Shown here in pieces: positions 1-11,256 of a DNA stretch of 64,000 nt; position 1 is the first letter of the stretch, and every line of letters starts with the position of its first letter. This DNA is from Flaveria trinervia. Taxonomy: Eukaryota > Streptophyta > Magnoliopsida > Asterales > Asteraceae. A program made the translations under genes and the position numbers. The notes below the pieces were generated by a model. It saw only the letters and a program-made list of their open reading frames with translations, ran no database searches and was not told the DNA's origin. Location: the NCBI GenBank assembly GCA_025506515.1, contig CM046457.1:5304944-5368943 (forward strand), in the 5' to 3' direction.

Positions 1-789
1 CATATTGGAATTCAAATAAACGCTTAAATATTAATACTATAATATTAGTACCATCAAATTTTAAACAATATTAGCAGAGACTGAATCTAAAGCTAAAGGT
101 TAAAGACAGTTATACATACTATATTTATAAATGAAATTCTTAGGTAAAAGTTGATAAAAGAATTGTTCATAGTTGATATGTAGAAATATATACCAACGTT
201 ACTTTAAAAACCCTAAAACCAAGAATTTTAAGACAATTAATATTGTTCCCTCCGAAATGAACAATGCTTTTGGGTTTCGGGCCTTGCATGATATAATGAG
301 TAACAATATACAAGATTAAATTGTTCATTTCTGACTTCCTTTTTAAAGATCAGAAATCATCGGTGCCAACATAATTTTCTAGTAATTTGGTATAAGATAA
401 ATGTAGTTTTAATGTGTTCTTTCTTCAGGTGTGCAAATGATTTTCTTGCTAATATCATATATAGGTTTTTCTTTAACTACGAAATATATAGAAAAAAAAT
501 AATGAGAAGCTAGCAAGTAGAAGTAGATTACAAAAAGAAAGATGAAAAAATCAAGTGATTTTTCCTTTATGTTTAATCCAAATAAATGATGACACCAAAA
601 GATCTTCAATACAACGTCGATTGCCGTCCTTGAACATACGATCATTCTTTCAATTTCAAATGTGTCCCATGGTAGCATGAATATTCATCAAAAATAATTT
701 TTAAATAGTTTATCATGATTACTATTGATAGGAATTTGGAGCAATTTTTGAATGCTTTCTACTTCGGTGCGATTGCACTTACACCAGAA
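1..789. other. AT-rich intergenic DNA
   Basis: No gene is supported here. Short minus-strand open frames near 409-678 are hydrophobic and AT-driven. They may belong to the same decayed LINE as the next feature, but I could not match them to a family. Confidence 0.4.
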
Positions 790-1053
790 TTAGAGTTTTG
801 TCCAAAGAAGTCTTGCCGTAGGGCATTGAATAGAAAGGTGGTATGTGGAATCCAAGTGATCTTCATAAACTGAGCAAATTGTACTTGTCACCAGAACAAT
901 TCTTTTTGCAAGACCTACTAGAGATGGTATACGATATTGAGCTGCACACCAAACAAAACATGAGATCTTTATTGGAATCCAATTAAACCAAATAAAGTTC
1001 ATGAAAGGCAACGGGAATAAGACTTTATTGATTATTTCTTTAATGGAGGCCAC
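790..1053 (-). pseudogene. LINE reverse-transcriptase zinc-binding (zf-RVT) remnant
   Basis: An 87-residue minus-strand frame resembles the zinc-binding domain found after reverse transcriptase in plant LINE-derived proteins. It has the W-(I/V)-P-x-K-x-x-C-F-x-W start, a middle R-I-P-S segment, and a C...H....C end. One expected cysteine of the C-x-x-C pair reads as tyrosine, so zinc binding is probably lost. No RT or endonuclease domain lies beside it. This is therefore an isolated fragment of an old non-LTR insertion upstream of the myosin gene. The family call rests on motif spacing and not on an alignment. Confidence 0.5.
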
Positions 1054-2181
1054 GAGAAGAAGCTGGAGCCATCACCAACCCATACAGAAACATCTCTACA
1101 AAAATTAAAATTAATCATAAGGGATATCAACTCCTAAGGTTGTTAACATCATATATAGGTGTTCTTGTAAGTTTTTAATTGTCATAAAACCTTTTCGAAT
1201 AGAAACTTTTACGAATGAACTTTCTCTTTTCTTAAAGATAACTTGCCTATGAGATGCCGGTTTAGTTATGACCATCCAGATTTTTCTCCACAGTAGTAAC
1301 AATCCAAAAATACTTACCCACTAAAGATTTGAAATTAAAATTTTAACTCGTCCTTTCAAAATAAAGAGTACACATTGTTAAGATCATTCAGACATATTAC
1401 AATTAAATTATTTTGTAACATTTTATTAGTATCATCAAATTAAAATACAAAAAGAAGTAAAATAACATCTAATTTCTTTTCATTATCAAATAATAGAATC
1501 TGTACTTCTAGTTCCATGTTAAATTCATCAAACACATTAGTCATTGAAGTCTTGAACATTCTTTTATCAGTCTTGTTACCTGAAATTCATATTTCACCTC
1601 CACTTCTTCATATACTTATCTGATACAACAACCCCGCCACCACCATCTTCATCAAAGAATTCAAAATCCCCCCTTCAACCCTCAATCAATCAATCAAACG
1701 AACAAAACAATCACTTTCATCTTTTTCTGCAAACTATTATTTGAATCAAGAACACCCACGACAACCTTTTCTTAAAGCCTCTTTTTCAACTCATTTCTAG
1801 TTCAAATTTGGGCACAAACCTGCTCAAGATTCATCAATCATCGTCTTACTCTTGTAGCTCGTAATTCTTAACAGCAGAAAGACGAACACTCATTTAGATT
1901 TGATTATAACCACTTAATTCTCACTTCAATTTTGGGTTTTTGATGGGGCTTCTGTAGTTTTGTAAGGGGAATTCAGTTGTTCAGATGGGTTTTTGCAGCA
2001 GAGTTCGATAACAATTGAGTAACTGAAGACGATTTGCGAAGTGGGGTTCGTTGATTGTTTGATCTTGATCTATTGATCTGGATTAGATTACTTAGATTAG
2101 GGTTTATGAACCTTTCATTGATCATATGATTTCAGTTCATTCGTTAAATTAGGGATTTTTCAATTCAATTCAAGAGTAAAG
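1054..2181 (+). promoter_or_regulatory. Upstream region and likely 5' leader of the myosin VIII gene
   Basis: There is no coding signal. From about 1600 to 1900 the plus strand is pyrimidine- and CA-rich, as plant 5' leaders often are, followed by T-rich sequence up to the ATG at 2182. No TATA box or transcription start can be assigned confidently. The leader extent is inferred from composition only. Confidence 0.3.
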
Positions 2182-2586
2182 ATGCTACTTTCCCCACATT
2201 CGGCAGCTCGAAGTTCTTTAGAAGAAATGTTGGATTCTCTCCGCCGGCGAGACGCCGGCGAGAGTTCATCGGACTTGCCGCCGGCGCTGCCGTCACGGCC
2301 AACCTCCAAGGCTCGACTCCCGAGGCGGCTGATTCCGGCGAAAATGGCTATGGAATATGTGGGGTCTTGTGGTTCAACTAATAACAAGAAGCATGATGTT
2401 AAATGCATTAGTAGTGGTGGTTGTAATTTTGGCCGGAGAAAGGTGAATGAAGCTGCTGCTGATGGTGAATCACCTTACACCGTGCCACCGGTTTGTGATC
2501 AGAGGTTGTCGGAGAACGGTGGTGCTGCACTTGCCATGGCACCGGAGACTGAATCGCGTGACACTATTGATTATTTCATCAAGAAT
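2182..2586 (+). CDS. Myosin VIII exon 1, N-terminal extension
   Basis: This exon encodes 135 residues from the first ATG after the leader and ends in phase 0 at a GT donor. It is Ser/Pro/Arg-rich with no folded domain, like the variable N-terminal extensions of class VIII myosins before the SH3-like subdomain. It is clearly richer in G+C than the surrounding introns, which supports coding. Its last residues (DYFIKN) join in frame to the SH3-like segment in exon 2. Confidence 0.7.
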
Positions 2587-2660
2587 GTAATAATATCATA
2601 GCAAACTGAACTCACTATTAGTTTTTGAAGATTTTAATCTGTGAAGTTGTTTTGTTTCAG

Positions 2661-3700
2661 AAACTTGGAGTATGGTGTAAGTCTCGAAATGGTCAATGGG
2701 AATTCGTGAAGATCAGATCGACAGCAGGTGAAGAAGCAACTGTTATGCTTTCTAATGGGAATGTGATTTGTTATTATCTAGCAAGTTCTAATTTGTTCGT
2801 AGATCACAGTAATTTGATGATGATTTACTTGTTTTGTTATTTGTTTAGAAAATCACTATATCTAGAGGAGAGTTATTGCCTGCAAATCCAGATATTCTTG
2901 ATGGAGTTGATGATCTTGTTGAACTTGCTTATTTAAACGAGCCTTCTGTTCTTCATAATCTTCAGTATAGATACAACCGCGATATAATATATGTATGTAT
3001 TCATAAATCCTTGTATTTATATGTTATTTAGTTTGTATAATTGTTGAACTTATTATGTGAACAATGTTGGTTTCTTCTGTAGAGTAAGGCAGGGCCCGTT
3101 TTATTGGCATTCAATCCGTTCAAGATGTAAATATTTATGGAAACGATTTTGTCACGGCATATAAAGATAAGATATCGGACAATCCTCATGTATATGCTGT
3201 GGCTGATGCTGCATACAGTGATATGATGAAAGGTGTGTTGAAGAACAAATTAAAGAGTTTAACTGAATCATTTGATGTAAATGTTAACACTTCTTTCTGA
3301 ATAATCATTGCAGGTGGTGGAAATCAATCTATTATTATCAGGTTAGTTCATTCCTTACTTTGTGGGTGTATTTGAAATTAGGTGACATTGAATACTGTAA
3401 ACTGATTATACAGATTATCACTTTCAAAACACACATCCAAACACCTCATTATGTCTCACTTTTACTTAATAATCTTTGTTATAGCGGCGAAAGTGGATCT
3501 GGGAAGACAGAAACTGCAAAATATGCAATGCAATATCTGGCATCAGTTGGAAGCCAAAACTATGATATGAAATCCAAACTAATTCAAATCAGTTGTATCT
3601 TGGAAGCTTTTGGGAGTGCAAAAACATCCAGAAATTGGAATTCTAGCCGATTTGTGAGTTCTATTCCTTGTGGTATATTGCTATACTATGATTATTATTA

Positions 3701-3736
<36 letters not shown>

Positions 3737-5942
3737 CATCATCATAATCGTCGTTGTCATTATTATAATATTATTGTTCTTGAAAGTAAAATATTTAATT
3801 TTGAGTTTTCTGTGGTGCAGGGGAAATTAATTGATATACGTTATAATGCAGAGGGCACAGTGAGTGGTGCTTGTATCCAAACATGTAAGCACACAAGTCT
3901 TTTAATAAACAGTTTAATATATGTTCATTTATAAAATAATTTTAGTTGACTTGCTGACTGTCTACTGATTTGAACTTTTCTTTGCAAAAATCAACGATGT
4001 AACAAACAGATCTTTCTGAAAAGGTATTAACTTTGTAATGTTGAGTTTCATTTTTGAAGTTTATGCTTAATTCTAACTTTCTAGAGTTTAATTCGTGAAA
4101 TAATTTGTTTTTGTGCAGTCAAGAGTATCTCAAATATGTCGTGGAGAACGGTCATACCATGTATTTTATCAACTCTGTGCTGGGGCCCCACCTGCTCTTA
4201 AAGGTTGATATTATTACTTTGTACTATTGAAAAATGTCTGCAATAAATTATTTTTATTGGTAGGATTATAAATTTTATTTTTGGTTACAGATACGCTGAA
4301 TTTAAAGATGTCGAGTGAGTACAAGTTTCTTAGTCAAAGTGGATGCTTGAAAATCAATGGTGTTGATGATGCTCACAACTTTAAAATGCTAGTGGTAGTT
4401 TGCAAATCTTAATCTCAGGAACATGGTTATTATTCTTAAACATGAAACGTGATAATTTAATTAGGATGTTTTTTCGAGCAGAATGCCTTGGATACACTTG
4501 GAATTTCTAATCAAGATCAAGAAAATGTATTTCAATTGCTTGCTGCAATTTTATGGCTTGGGAATATTTCATTTGTAGTTATTGATGAAGAAGAACATGT
4601 TGAGCCTGTGGTTGATGAAGGTAAACTAAAATTCCTAATGCTTGGATAAACTGAATTCGTCTGATTATCCAATTATATACAGGTCACATATTAGTTTCGA
4701 ATCAACTGCATTAAAACTGTTTATTTAAGGGCAGACAAAAACTAATCTTTTTACCACCATTTTAACCTAATTAAGATACTTTTACACCCATTTCGCCCAA
4801 AGCATTGTTCTTTCTCCTTTTTTGCTTACAAAAATGTCTTTAATCATTTTATCTCTGCAGTTTTTATCTAATCAGAATTGACTTAACGCACAATTTTTTA
4901 AAAATTTGATTATTTCAACTTCAAGCTGCATAAACACATCCAAACGGAATCTTCTACGACCTGTTTTATTACCATCAATTATCTTTTTATTTTTGTTCTT
5001 TCTTATTTGATGTCACAATTGTATTCGAAATGCACATTCAACTTTCAAACATCTACAACCAATGGTTGTCTGGTACCATAATGTGCAAGGCAGTTTAAAA
5101 GGATGTATACCCTAAAACAATTTTACGTATATTTTGTAATGTAAATTTTAAAGAATATTTGTAATGATGGCGCATATCTGATTTACTGTTGTAATGGGTG
5201 AACATACTTGGGTTTTTAGCGAACTATATTAGCATATAACTGGAATTTTATGAATTGCATTTCGTTTTGGTTATTTTGTTAAATAAAGACCTTTTTTTGT
5301 TTCTTTGTACTTTCTGGGTGTGAAGTATGATTATAATATCTCTTATTTGAGTTTCCACCTCATAGTTTTTACCTATCTATTATTACGGAAGTTTATTTCC
5401 TCTTTTTTCTTTTTTGTATATTTGAAGCACTTCGAAGTGCTGCTAGGTTAATGGGCTGCAAGATGGATGAGCTAATGGTGGTTTTATCTACCAACAGAAC
5501 TGATAATATAACTGAACCATTAACATTGCAGCAGGTACATCAAGCTTACCTTTTTTAATAAGTAATTAACAATTACTTCCAAATAATGTAACATGGCAAT
5601 TTATTCTTTATTATTTAGGCAACTGACAAAAGAGATGCATTAGCAACATTTGTTTACGAGAGCATGTTTAATTGGCTTGTGGAAGAAGTTAATACATCAC
5701 TTAAAGGAGACGGACAACATACTCAACACACCATAAGCATTTTAGACACTTACGGATTTGACTCACTACAGGTACAACTACTTTAATTTTAAAAAATTAT
5801 AGTCATCTTTAATACAACTGTATCATGTCATATGAACATTACTTTTTTTCAGAAAAATAGCTTTCAGCAGTTGTTTATAAACTATGCTGATGAGAGACTG
5901 CAACAGCACTTTATTCGCCATCTTTGTAAGCTTGAACAAGAG
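2661..5942 (+). CDS. Myosin VIII motor domain, first part (exons 2-14)
   Basis: Exon 2 gives the SH3-like strand (W-C-K-S...W-E-F). Exon 3 gives the PANPDILDGVDDL block typical of class VIII. Exons 5-6 give the P-loop GESGSGKT and switch I NSSRF/GK. Exon 8 is a 14-nt micro-exon. Exon 9 reads GERSYHVFYQLCAGA. Exon 13 holds switch II and exon 14 the LQQHF helix. Splice phases agree throughout except in exon 4, where two orphan bases (3125-3126) follow NPFK. Several near-invariant positions have changed: the Asn-Pro before LEAFG is absent, switch I has Trp where Asp is expected, and switch II reads DTYGFD instead of D-I-x-G-F-E. A working ATPase is doubtful even if the frame were intact. Confidence 0.8.
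3688..3760 (+). repeat. ATT microsatellite in myosin intron 6
   Basis: An (ATT)n tract degrades into ATC/ATA/GTC triplets. It lies between the donor at 3654 and the acceptor before 3821. It opens a reading frame through the intron that is not coding. Confidence 0.9.
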
Positions 5943-6194
5943 GTATAGTTACACACATAAACACACATGTCTATGAAATACAACTTGTATCATGATTTGT
6001 TTCATAATATAGAAACAATCCTTATACTTCCTCATTTTATTAACTAACTTTTAATTAATTAGGTGTATTAGACTAGATATTATTAGTGAATAGTTTAGGG
6101 TTAATTATGTAATATTGTCCTGCATATAAAGGACCCTCTATTGTAACCCTAAACACATAATTACTTAATACAATTACAATTACAAGGTTTAATT

Positions 6195-6206
6195 TGGTAT
6201 CAGATC
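6195..6206 (+). promoter_or_regulatory. Primer-binding site of the TRIM element
   Basis: TGGTATCAGATC follows the left repeat directly. It is complementary, with one mismatch, to the 3' end of plant initiator methionine tRNA. Confidence 0.75.
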
Positions 6207-6364
6207 ATTGCCGGAACCCTAATCAGGCAGCCGGCCGCTGCCGCCGCCCTGTCCAACCATCCATTACCGATTCTTCCGTTAGAATAATCACCACTACCAT
6301 CTTTGCCTTTAACTAGCGAATACAAACCGCCATCGTCTCTTTCCTTTCATACAATCGCAGCCGT

Positions 6365-6550
6365 CGTTGCCAAACCCTAACCCTAGCCGTTGCCAAATTT
6401 TAATACTAGCTGTCGCTTAATCCAAACCCTAACCCTAGCCGCCAAACCCTAACCCTAGCCGCCAAACCCTAATCCTAGCCATCATTAAACCCTTAACCCT
6501 AGCCGCCACTAAACCTAACCCTAGCCATCGCTAAACCCTAATCTTAGCCG
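6365..6550 (+). repeat. Telomere-like minisatellite inside the TRIM element
   Basis: This is an imperfect tandem array of about 20-bp units built from AACCCTAACCCTAGCCGCC. The AACCCTA core resembles the plant telomere unit (CCCTAAA) but is interrupted by GCCGCC spacers. It is internal to the element and not a chromosome end. Confidence 0.75.
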
Positions 6551-7316
6551 CCGCACACAACATACAATCATTGTACTCCTTTTCAATCTCAACACGTCAT
6601 CACATTCAAAGTGATGCTTCATCTTCATTGTCGTTGCTATGCAACAGTGGCTCCGCCATACAACGGTGGCGTACCTTCGTGCAAAAGTTTTAGGTGTGGA
6701 GATACGCGAGAAGATTCATAGGATAAGAACAACGATCGTTTCAAACTCACATCGCATACAACACGATAACCGGAGAAGAACAACCGGTGCTTCACACATT
6801 CGTCGATTGCAACGACAAACAACGAGACCAATAATTTACGTTACTTATTTTTATTTTATGTTCTATTTAGATTTCAAGCTAAATCTCTCCAAGCTTAGCT
6901 TGCAGGGGAATATTAGACTAGATATATTAGTGAATAGTTTAGGGTTAATTATGTAATATTGTCCTCTATATAAAGAACCCTCTATTATAACCCTAAACAC
7001 ACAATTACTAAATACAATTACAAGGTTTAATTAGGTGCATAATAGAAATCAACTTAAATTCTGGAGTTTAGCAACCAATCTCATTATACCTGTACATTGC
7101 TTAGGTGACACCAATTAATATCGTGCTAACAGTCACATCAGATGCCACGTATGCAAAAAACTTGCATGAAAAGAACATTTATAAAATTTACAAGTGTGGA
7201 AAAAGTTTTATTTTAAAATGTATAAACCATCTTTAGTTATGATACTGATGCGTTGATGTTAGTCTTGAACATATATAAATATATAATATATTAACTGTTT
7301 ATAGTATTATTGTTAG

Positions 7317-9221
7317 GATTATGAATTCGAAGGAATCCACTGGAAAAAAGTAGTGTTTGAAGACAACCAAGAGTGTTTAGATCTTTTTGAGAAGGTATGT
7401 TTGATGCCTGAAGATATATTATTCTGTTTGGTTATTTGTTGTCATTATATTTAACATGTGTTTTTTTTTAATATCTGCAGAAACCCATGGGGCTAATATC
7501 AATACTCAATGAGTGTTCAAATTCCTCCGAAGCCACAGATGACAAATTTACTAATAAGATCAAACAAGACTTGAGTTATAATACTTGTTTTAGCTGTGAA
7601 AAAGGAGCTTTTAGGGTCAGCCATTATGCTCGAGAGGTTCTCCATTGTTACCATATTCATGCACTCATTTGTTAGTTACTCGCGTATGTTTGTTGTTTAT
7701 GTGACCAAGTAATGGAATGTTTACAGGTTCAATATGATGCTTCGGGGTTGTTGAAACAGAACAGGGACAATGTACAGTTTGATACCATCCAACTTATGTC
7801 GTCTTGTAAGAAACCTTGAACTGCTTGGCATCTGGTGTGATGAACCAGGTCCATACAACAGGTCAAAGTGTTGGGGCAAAGTTCAGGGTAAGCTTCCTTT
7901 TTTTGGTTCGTGAGATTATAGGCGTTTCGGGTGAGTTGGGTATAAGGTCAATATATACTTGGTTGACTTGCTATTTGTGATTACTTTTTTGAATTTTCTT
8001 ATCAAAACTTTTAATTTTAAGTATTTTCCTTTGAAATTTTCATAAAACTATATATACCCTTATAAAAAGACTTAAAAATATCTTATTTACACATTTCAAA
8101 GTAAACAAAATTTAATTTATTTGTTACAACGGATCATTGAATAAATGAATTAAGAAACAATATTAGTATAGTATGAATCATCTCAATGGATGTCTGATAA
8201 TGTTTTTTTCTTCAATGAAACATACATTTTATAAGCTAATGATTTTTATTTATTTACTATGAAATGTGTAAATATTATATTCTTAGTATTTTAAAAGTGT
8301 AAATTACTAGATATGATATGAATGATTTTTGGACTTTTGAATTGTTAAAAAGATATATATGATATTTGCCCCAAAAATATTCTGTCTACTTCTTGATTCC
8401 TGAGATTAGAAAATAGGCAGGTTGGGTAACATGTCAAAATGCATTTGGTTGACTGCCAATACTTTTTTTGTATAACCTTTTGACTTATTGAACAGTTCTT
8501 CTATTAATATAGTTACATAACTATTAGTGAAATCATGGCCGTATTTGAATAAAACAAACTAAGAAGTTGTAAACATTTGGATCTACTTGAGTTGATTTTT
8601 AAATGTTTGTTATAACTTGAAAGTAACCCAAAGGTGATCCTTTTTCACATGAACAGGTTGAATTGCTCTCTTTAATATTTGTTCTATGAGGAGATAATAA
8701 TAGCTATTTTTTAATGCTTGTAGGATCACTTATTTAAAATAATTCAGCAAATGGAGAATTCAAAGCAACACTTCATTCGATGTATAAAACCAAATACCAA
8801 AAAGCTTCCTGGAAACTATGAAAATGATACTGTTTGGGAACAGCTTAAATGCAGCCAGATTGTGGAGATAGTGCAAATATCAAAATCAAGATACCCATTA
8901 CACTTCACACATCAAGAATTCGCTAGCCGGTAAAAATAAAAACCTTTTTTTAGAACGTTTTCTAATCTACTCCACTACATGCAACTTGCAGGAACTCTTG
9001 ACCTCTAGTATTAATTAAAAAAAAAATCTTATCAGTTTCTTATTATGATTGATGTGTTTTAAATTGCAATATATTAATGATTTATCAGGTTTGGCTGCCT
9101 TTTGTCGGGGAATTTTAGTTGTATGGATCCATTGAGTACATCAGTTGCTATTTTGAAGCAGCATAGAATCCCCACACAAATGTACCGAGTTGGATTTACG
9201 AAATTATTTTTCTGCGGACAG
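7317..9221 (+). CDS. Myosin VIII motor domain, second part (exons 15-19)
   Basis: Exon 15 encodes the W-K-K-V-x-F-x-D-N-Q-x-C-L-x-L-F-E-K segment. Exon 16 gives KPMGLISIL and the strut. Exon 17 gives the KNRD-like block. Exon 18 gives HFIRCIKPN and the SH1/SH2 helix region. Exon 19 gives the converter MYRVGFTKLFF. The order matches a complete motor C-terminal half. The conserved G(L/V)LE(A/V) stretch of the SH helix reads SQIVEIV. Exon 17 is the weak point: about 30 expected residues around loop 2 are missing, and the direct frame stops at 7817. Confidence 0.75.
7806..7861 (+). other. Candidate 56-nt cryptic intron replacing myosin loop 2 coding sequence
   Basis: The segment starts GTAAGA and ends CAACAG. 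Removing it joins a one-base remainder to the next exon in frame, giving ...LMSSC then QSVGAKFR, and bypasses the TGA at 7817. It matches where other class VIII motors encode the actin-contact loop 2 region, so it looks like deleted coding DNA and not an ancestral intron. At 56 nt it is shorter than most plant introns. Confidence 0.45.
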
Positions 9222-9480
9222 GTCAGTTTCTAAAAGGGGTGTTTGGATGTGTGTTTTGAAAGTGATTATTTGATATAAAATAGTCGGAATGAACAAGGTC
9301 TTTTGGATTAAAAAGTTACGCATTTATATTTTATTTTTCATTTCAAGTTTATTTTGATTTCAAGTGTATTTTCTTGTTTAATTTAATCTTTCATTGATAT
9401 TGAATAGTCAGAATGAACAAGGTGTTTTGAAAGTGATTATAATCTTATGTTTGTTTTATTGGTGAAATTTTTGGGCTCAG

Positions 9481-10399
9481 GTTGATGTATTGGAGAATTT
9501 GAGACAACAAGTTCTAGAAGCTACACCATCACTGGAAAGTTGTTCCCTTGGTGGTCGAGTTCTTGATTCTCATGAGTTGATCGGAATTGTGACACTGCAG
9601 TCATGCAAGAAATCTTTTCATAAATTTAATTTTTCTTATCATTCATTTAATTAGTTCAATTACGGTTCAACTTTGAGTAAGAATTGAGTTTGTTTTCATG
9701 CAGTTATCGTGGTGAAAATGCAAGAAGGGAGTTCAATTCTCTAAAGAAACATAACCAAGGATTGCACAAAGTTCACTTAATGAGCATTTGACAACAATTG
9801 TACATATACAATCAGGTACATGTTGCATGAAGCTTATGGACAGTGATTTGAGTTGTGTATTATAACTTTTTTCCATTACAAGTTTTTGTAAAGCCAACTT
9901 TGGTCATTATTGCGTATAAAACGTACAAAATAATAACCAAATACAGGCAAAACACACTTAATTACCAGATAGGTACAAAATAACTTCAATCACCAAAATG
10001 TACCACTGCCAAAAGTATATTGCTTTTTACAAAATTCTACCTTTTCTTAATCATTTAACACATTAGTTATTTCCAGTTTCTTTTAGAACGAACAAAAAGT
10101 TTTTGCAGGTCGGCGCACCACATTTTGATTCATACTAACAAATAACCAGTTTCAAGTTTCAACATGAAGTCATTTTGATCTCTTACCCAACGTGACCGTA
10201 TTACCATCTCTAGTGAAACATTATCCTTTAGCAGTTTAAACAGTTATATTTGACATTTTTAACCATTCACCCTAATTTTTCAGTGGTTCGTGGGTGGTTG
10301 GCTCGAAAGCATTTCAATCACATGCAAAGATGGAAAAAATCACCCCTTGATAGACCAAGAAGCAGGCGGAGGTCATGCAGTAAAAATTCAAAATTGAAG
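9481..10399 (+). pseudogene. Myosin VIII IQ-motif neck, degenerate (exons 20-22)
   Basis: IQ motifs bind calmodulin as the lever arm. Exon 20 continues from the converter, but its IQ core reads SLESCSLGGR in place of the usual IQxxxRG pattern. The expected GT donor after 9602 is absent (ATGCAAG or GCAAG remains). Exon 21 (9704-9791) keeps YRGENARREF and then stops at 9789. Exon 22 (10284-10399) keeps VRGWLARKHF and a basic Arg/Ser-rich tail. Its end phase does not match exon 23, so at least one more frame change exists. Confidence 0.6.
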
Positions 10400-10479
10400 G
10401 TATTTTCAAGATTCTTTTACTAAAACAACATGATGTGTTTTTGCCTATATTTATTTCTGCGTTTTTTTACCCTTTCTAG

Positions 10480-11256
10480 GATTGTTTGAGGAAAATGTAC
10501 AAAGTTCACCACAAAATATCGAAGAGCTGCAGAAACGAGTAGCAAATGCAGAATCATTGTTGAGTGAAAGGGATCTTGAAAATACAGCTTTGCGTGAACA
10601 AATACGACAACATGAAATACGGTGGTTAGCGCACGAAAGCAAAATGCAGGCTGTCGAGAAGAAGTGGCAAAGTCAGATGTCATCTTTGCAAGTAAGTTTC
10701 ACATGTGAATACCTTTTTTTACAAATACTTCATATTGAAATAAGTCTCATTGTATAACTTGTTGATGCAGATGAATCTTGCTGCAGCCAAGAAGACTCTT
10801 GGTTCAAGCATTACTGATGTGCATACCGGAAGGCCCAGGCCAGACGATCCACTGTCACCCAGTTGTTATGATTCCGAGGATAACACATCGGGAATCCAAA
10901 CTCCTGCGCAAATGACACCTGCCAGAATCGGGAACAGTAGACGTGAAAGCCGTGGTGTTATATCTGACGCGATCGACTTCTTGTCGAAAGAATTCGAGCA
11001 GAGGAAACAGAATTTTGATAATGATGCTAAAGCTGTTATTAGTGTGAATCCGGGACGCCCATCTTCAAAACAGATTGAAGATTATAACAACTTGAAAAAG
11101 AATTTCGAGATGTGGAAAAAAGAGTACAAAAACCGGTTACGAGAAGCCAAAACAAGACTCATGAAGGGCGTACATGCTGGCGGCGGCGGTGGTGATAGGC
11201 AGACAAGACACTGGTGGGGGAAGTTAAGCAAGAGGGGGAAAGAGAGGGTCGTGTGA
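10480..11256 (+). CDS. Myosin VIII coiled coil and C-terminal tail (exons 23-24)
   Basis: Exon 23 (10480-10691) encodes a heptad-rich segment (ELQKRVANAESLL...LREQIRQHE) ending at a GTAAGT donor. Exon 24 (10771-11256) joins in frame. It carries the class VIII tail: a Ser/Thr-rich linker, then an EFEQR-x-x-x-F-x-x-DAK block, an F-E-x-WKKEYKNRLRE-x-K block, and a basic end with HWWGK before the TGA at 11254-11256. This is the best-preserved part of the gene. Confidence 0.8.

Larger units (their letters stand above)
6066..7032 (+). mobile_element. TRIM-like miniature LTR retrotransposon in myosin intron 14
   Basis: Two near-identical direct repeats (6066-6194, 129 bp; 6911-7032, 122 bp) flank about 716 bp. 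A 12-nt primer-binding site matching the initiator-Met tRNA end, one mismatch from the usual form (TGGTATCAGATC, 6195-6206), abuts the left repeat, and a purine tract (GCAGGGG, about 6902-6908) precedes the right one. The 5-bp duplication AGGTG flanks the unit at 6061-6065 and 7033-7037. Each repeat has a TATA-like TATAAAG. The LTR ends read TATTAG...TTTAATT rather than TG...CA, so the exact edges are tentative. No gag or pol frame is present, hence non-autonomous. The repeats differ by only a few bases, so the insertion is fairly recent. Confidence 0.8.
2182..11256 (+). pseudogene. Class VIII myosin heavy chain gene, 24 recognisable exons, disrupted
   Basis: Plant class VIII myosins are actin motors of the plasma membrane, plasmodesmata and endocytic sites. 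Exons: 2182-2586, 2661-2762, 2849-2992, 3083-3232, 3314-3341, 3485-3653, 3821-3884, 4010-4023, 4119-4203, 4291-4394, 4482-4620, 5428-5534, 5619-5771, 5853-5942, 7317-7394, 7481-7636, 7727-7805, 7862-7887, 8724-8929, 9089-9221, 9481-9602, 9704-9791, 10284-10399, 10480-10691, 10771-11256 (7727-7887 counted as one exon). The class is shown by the N-terminal extension, the short neck and coiled coil, and a tail ending near a Trp-Trp-Gly motif. Lesions: one base missing at 3125-3126; stop TGA at 7817 unless a 56-nt intron is removed; no GT donor after 9602; stop at 9789; frame mismatch between 10399 and 10480. Most splice sites and the last exon are intact, so decay is recent or partly a sequence-error effect. 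Confidence 0.85.

Noticed and set aside
2160..2408. Minus-strand gene opposite myosin exon 1
   Set aside because: It is the shadow of the G+C-rich exon on the other strand.
6365..6550. Interstitial telomere or chromosome-fusion scar
   Set aside because: The repeats are interrupted by GCCGCC, are short, and are contained within a retroelement.
6639..6956. Protein-coding gene inside the myosin intron
   Set aside because: The frame lies between two LTRs of the TRIM element, runs into the 3' LTR and matches no domain.
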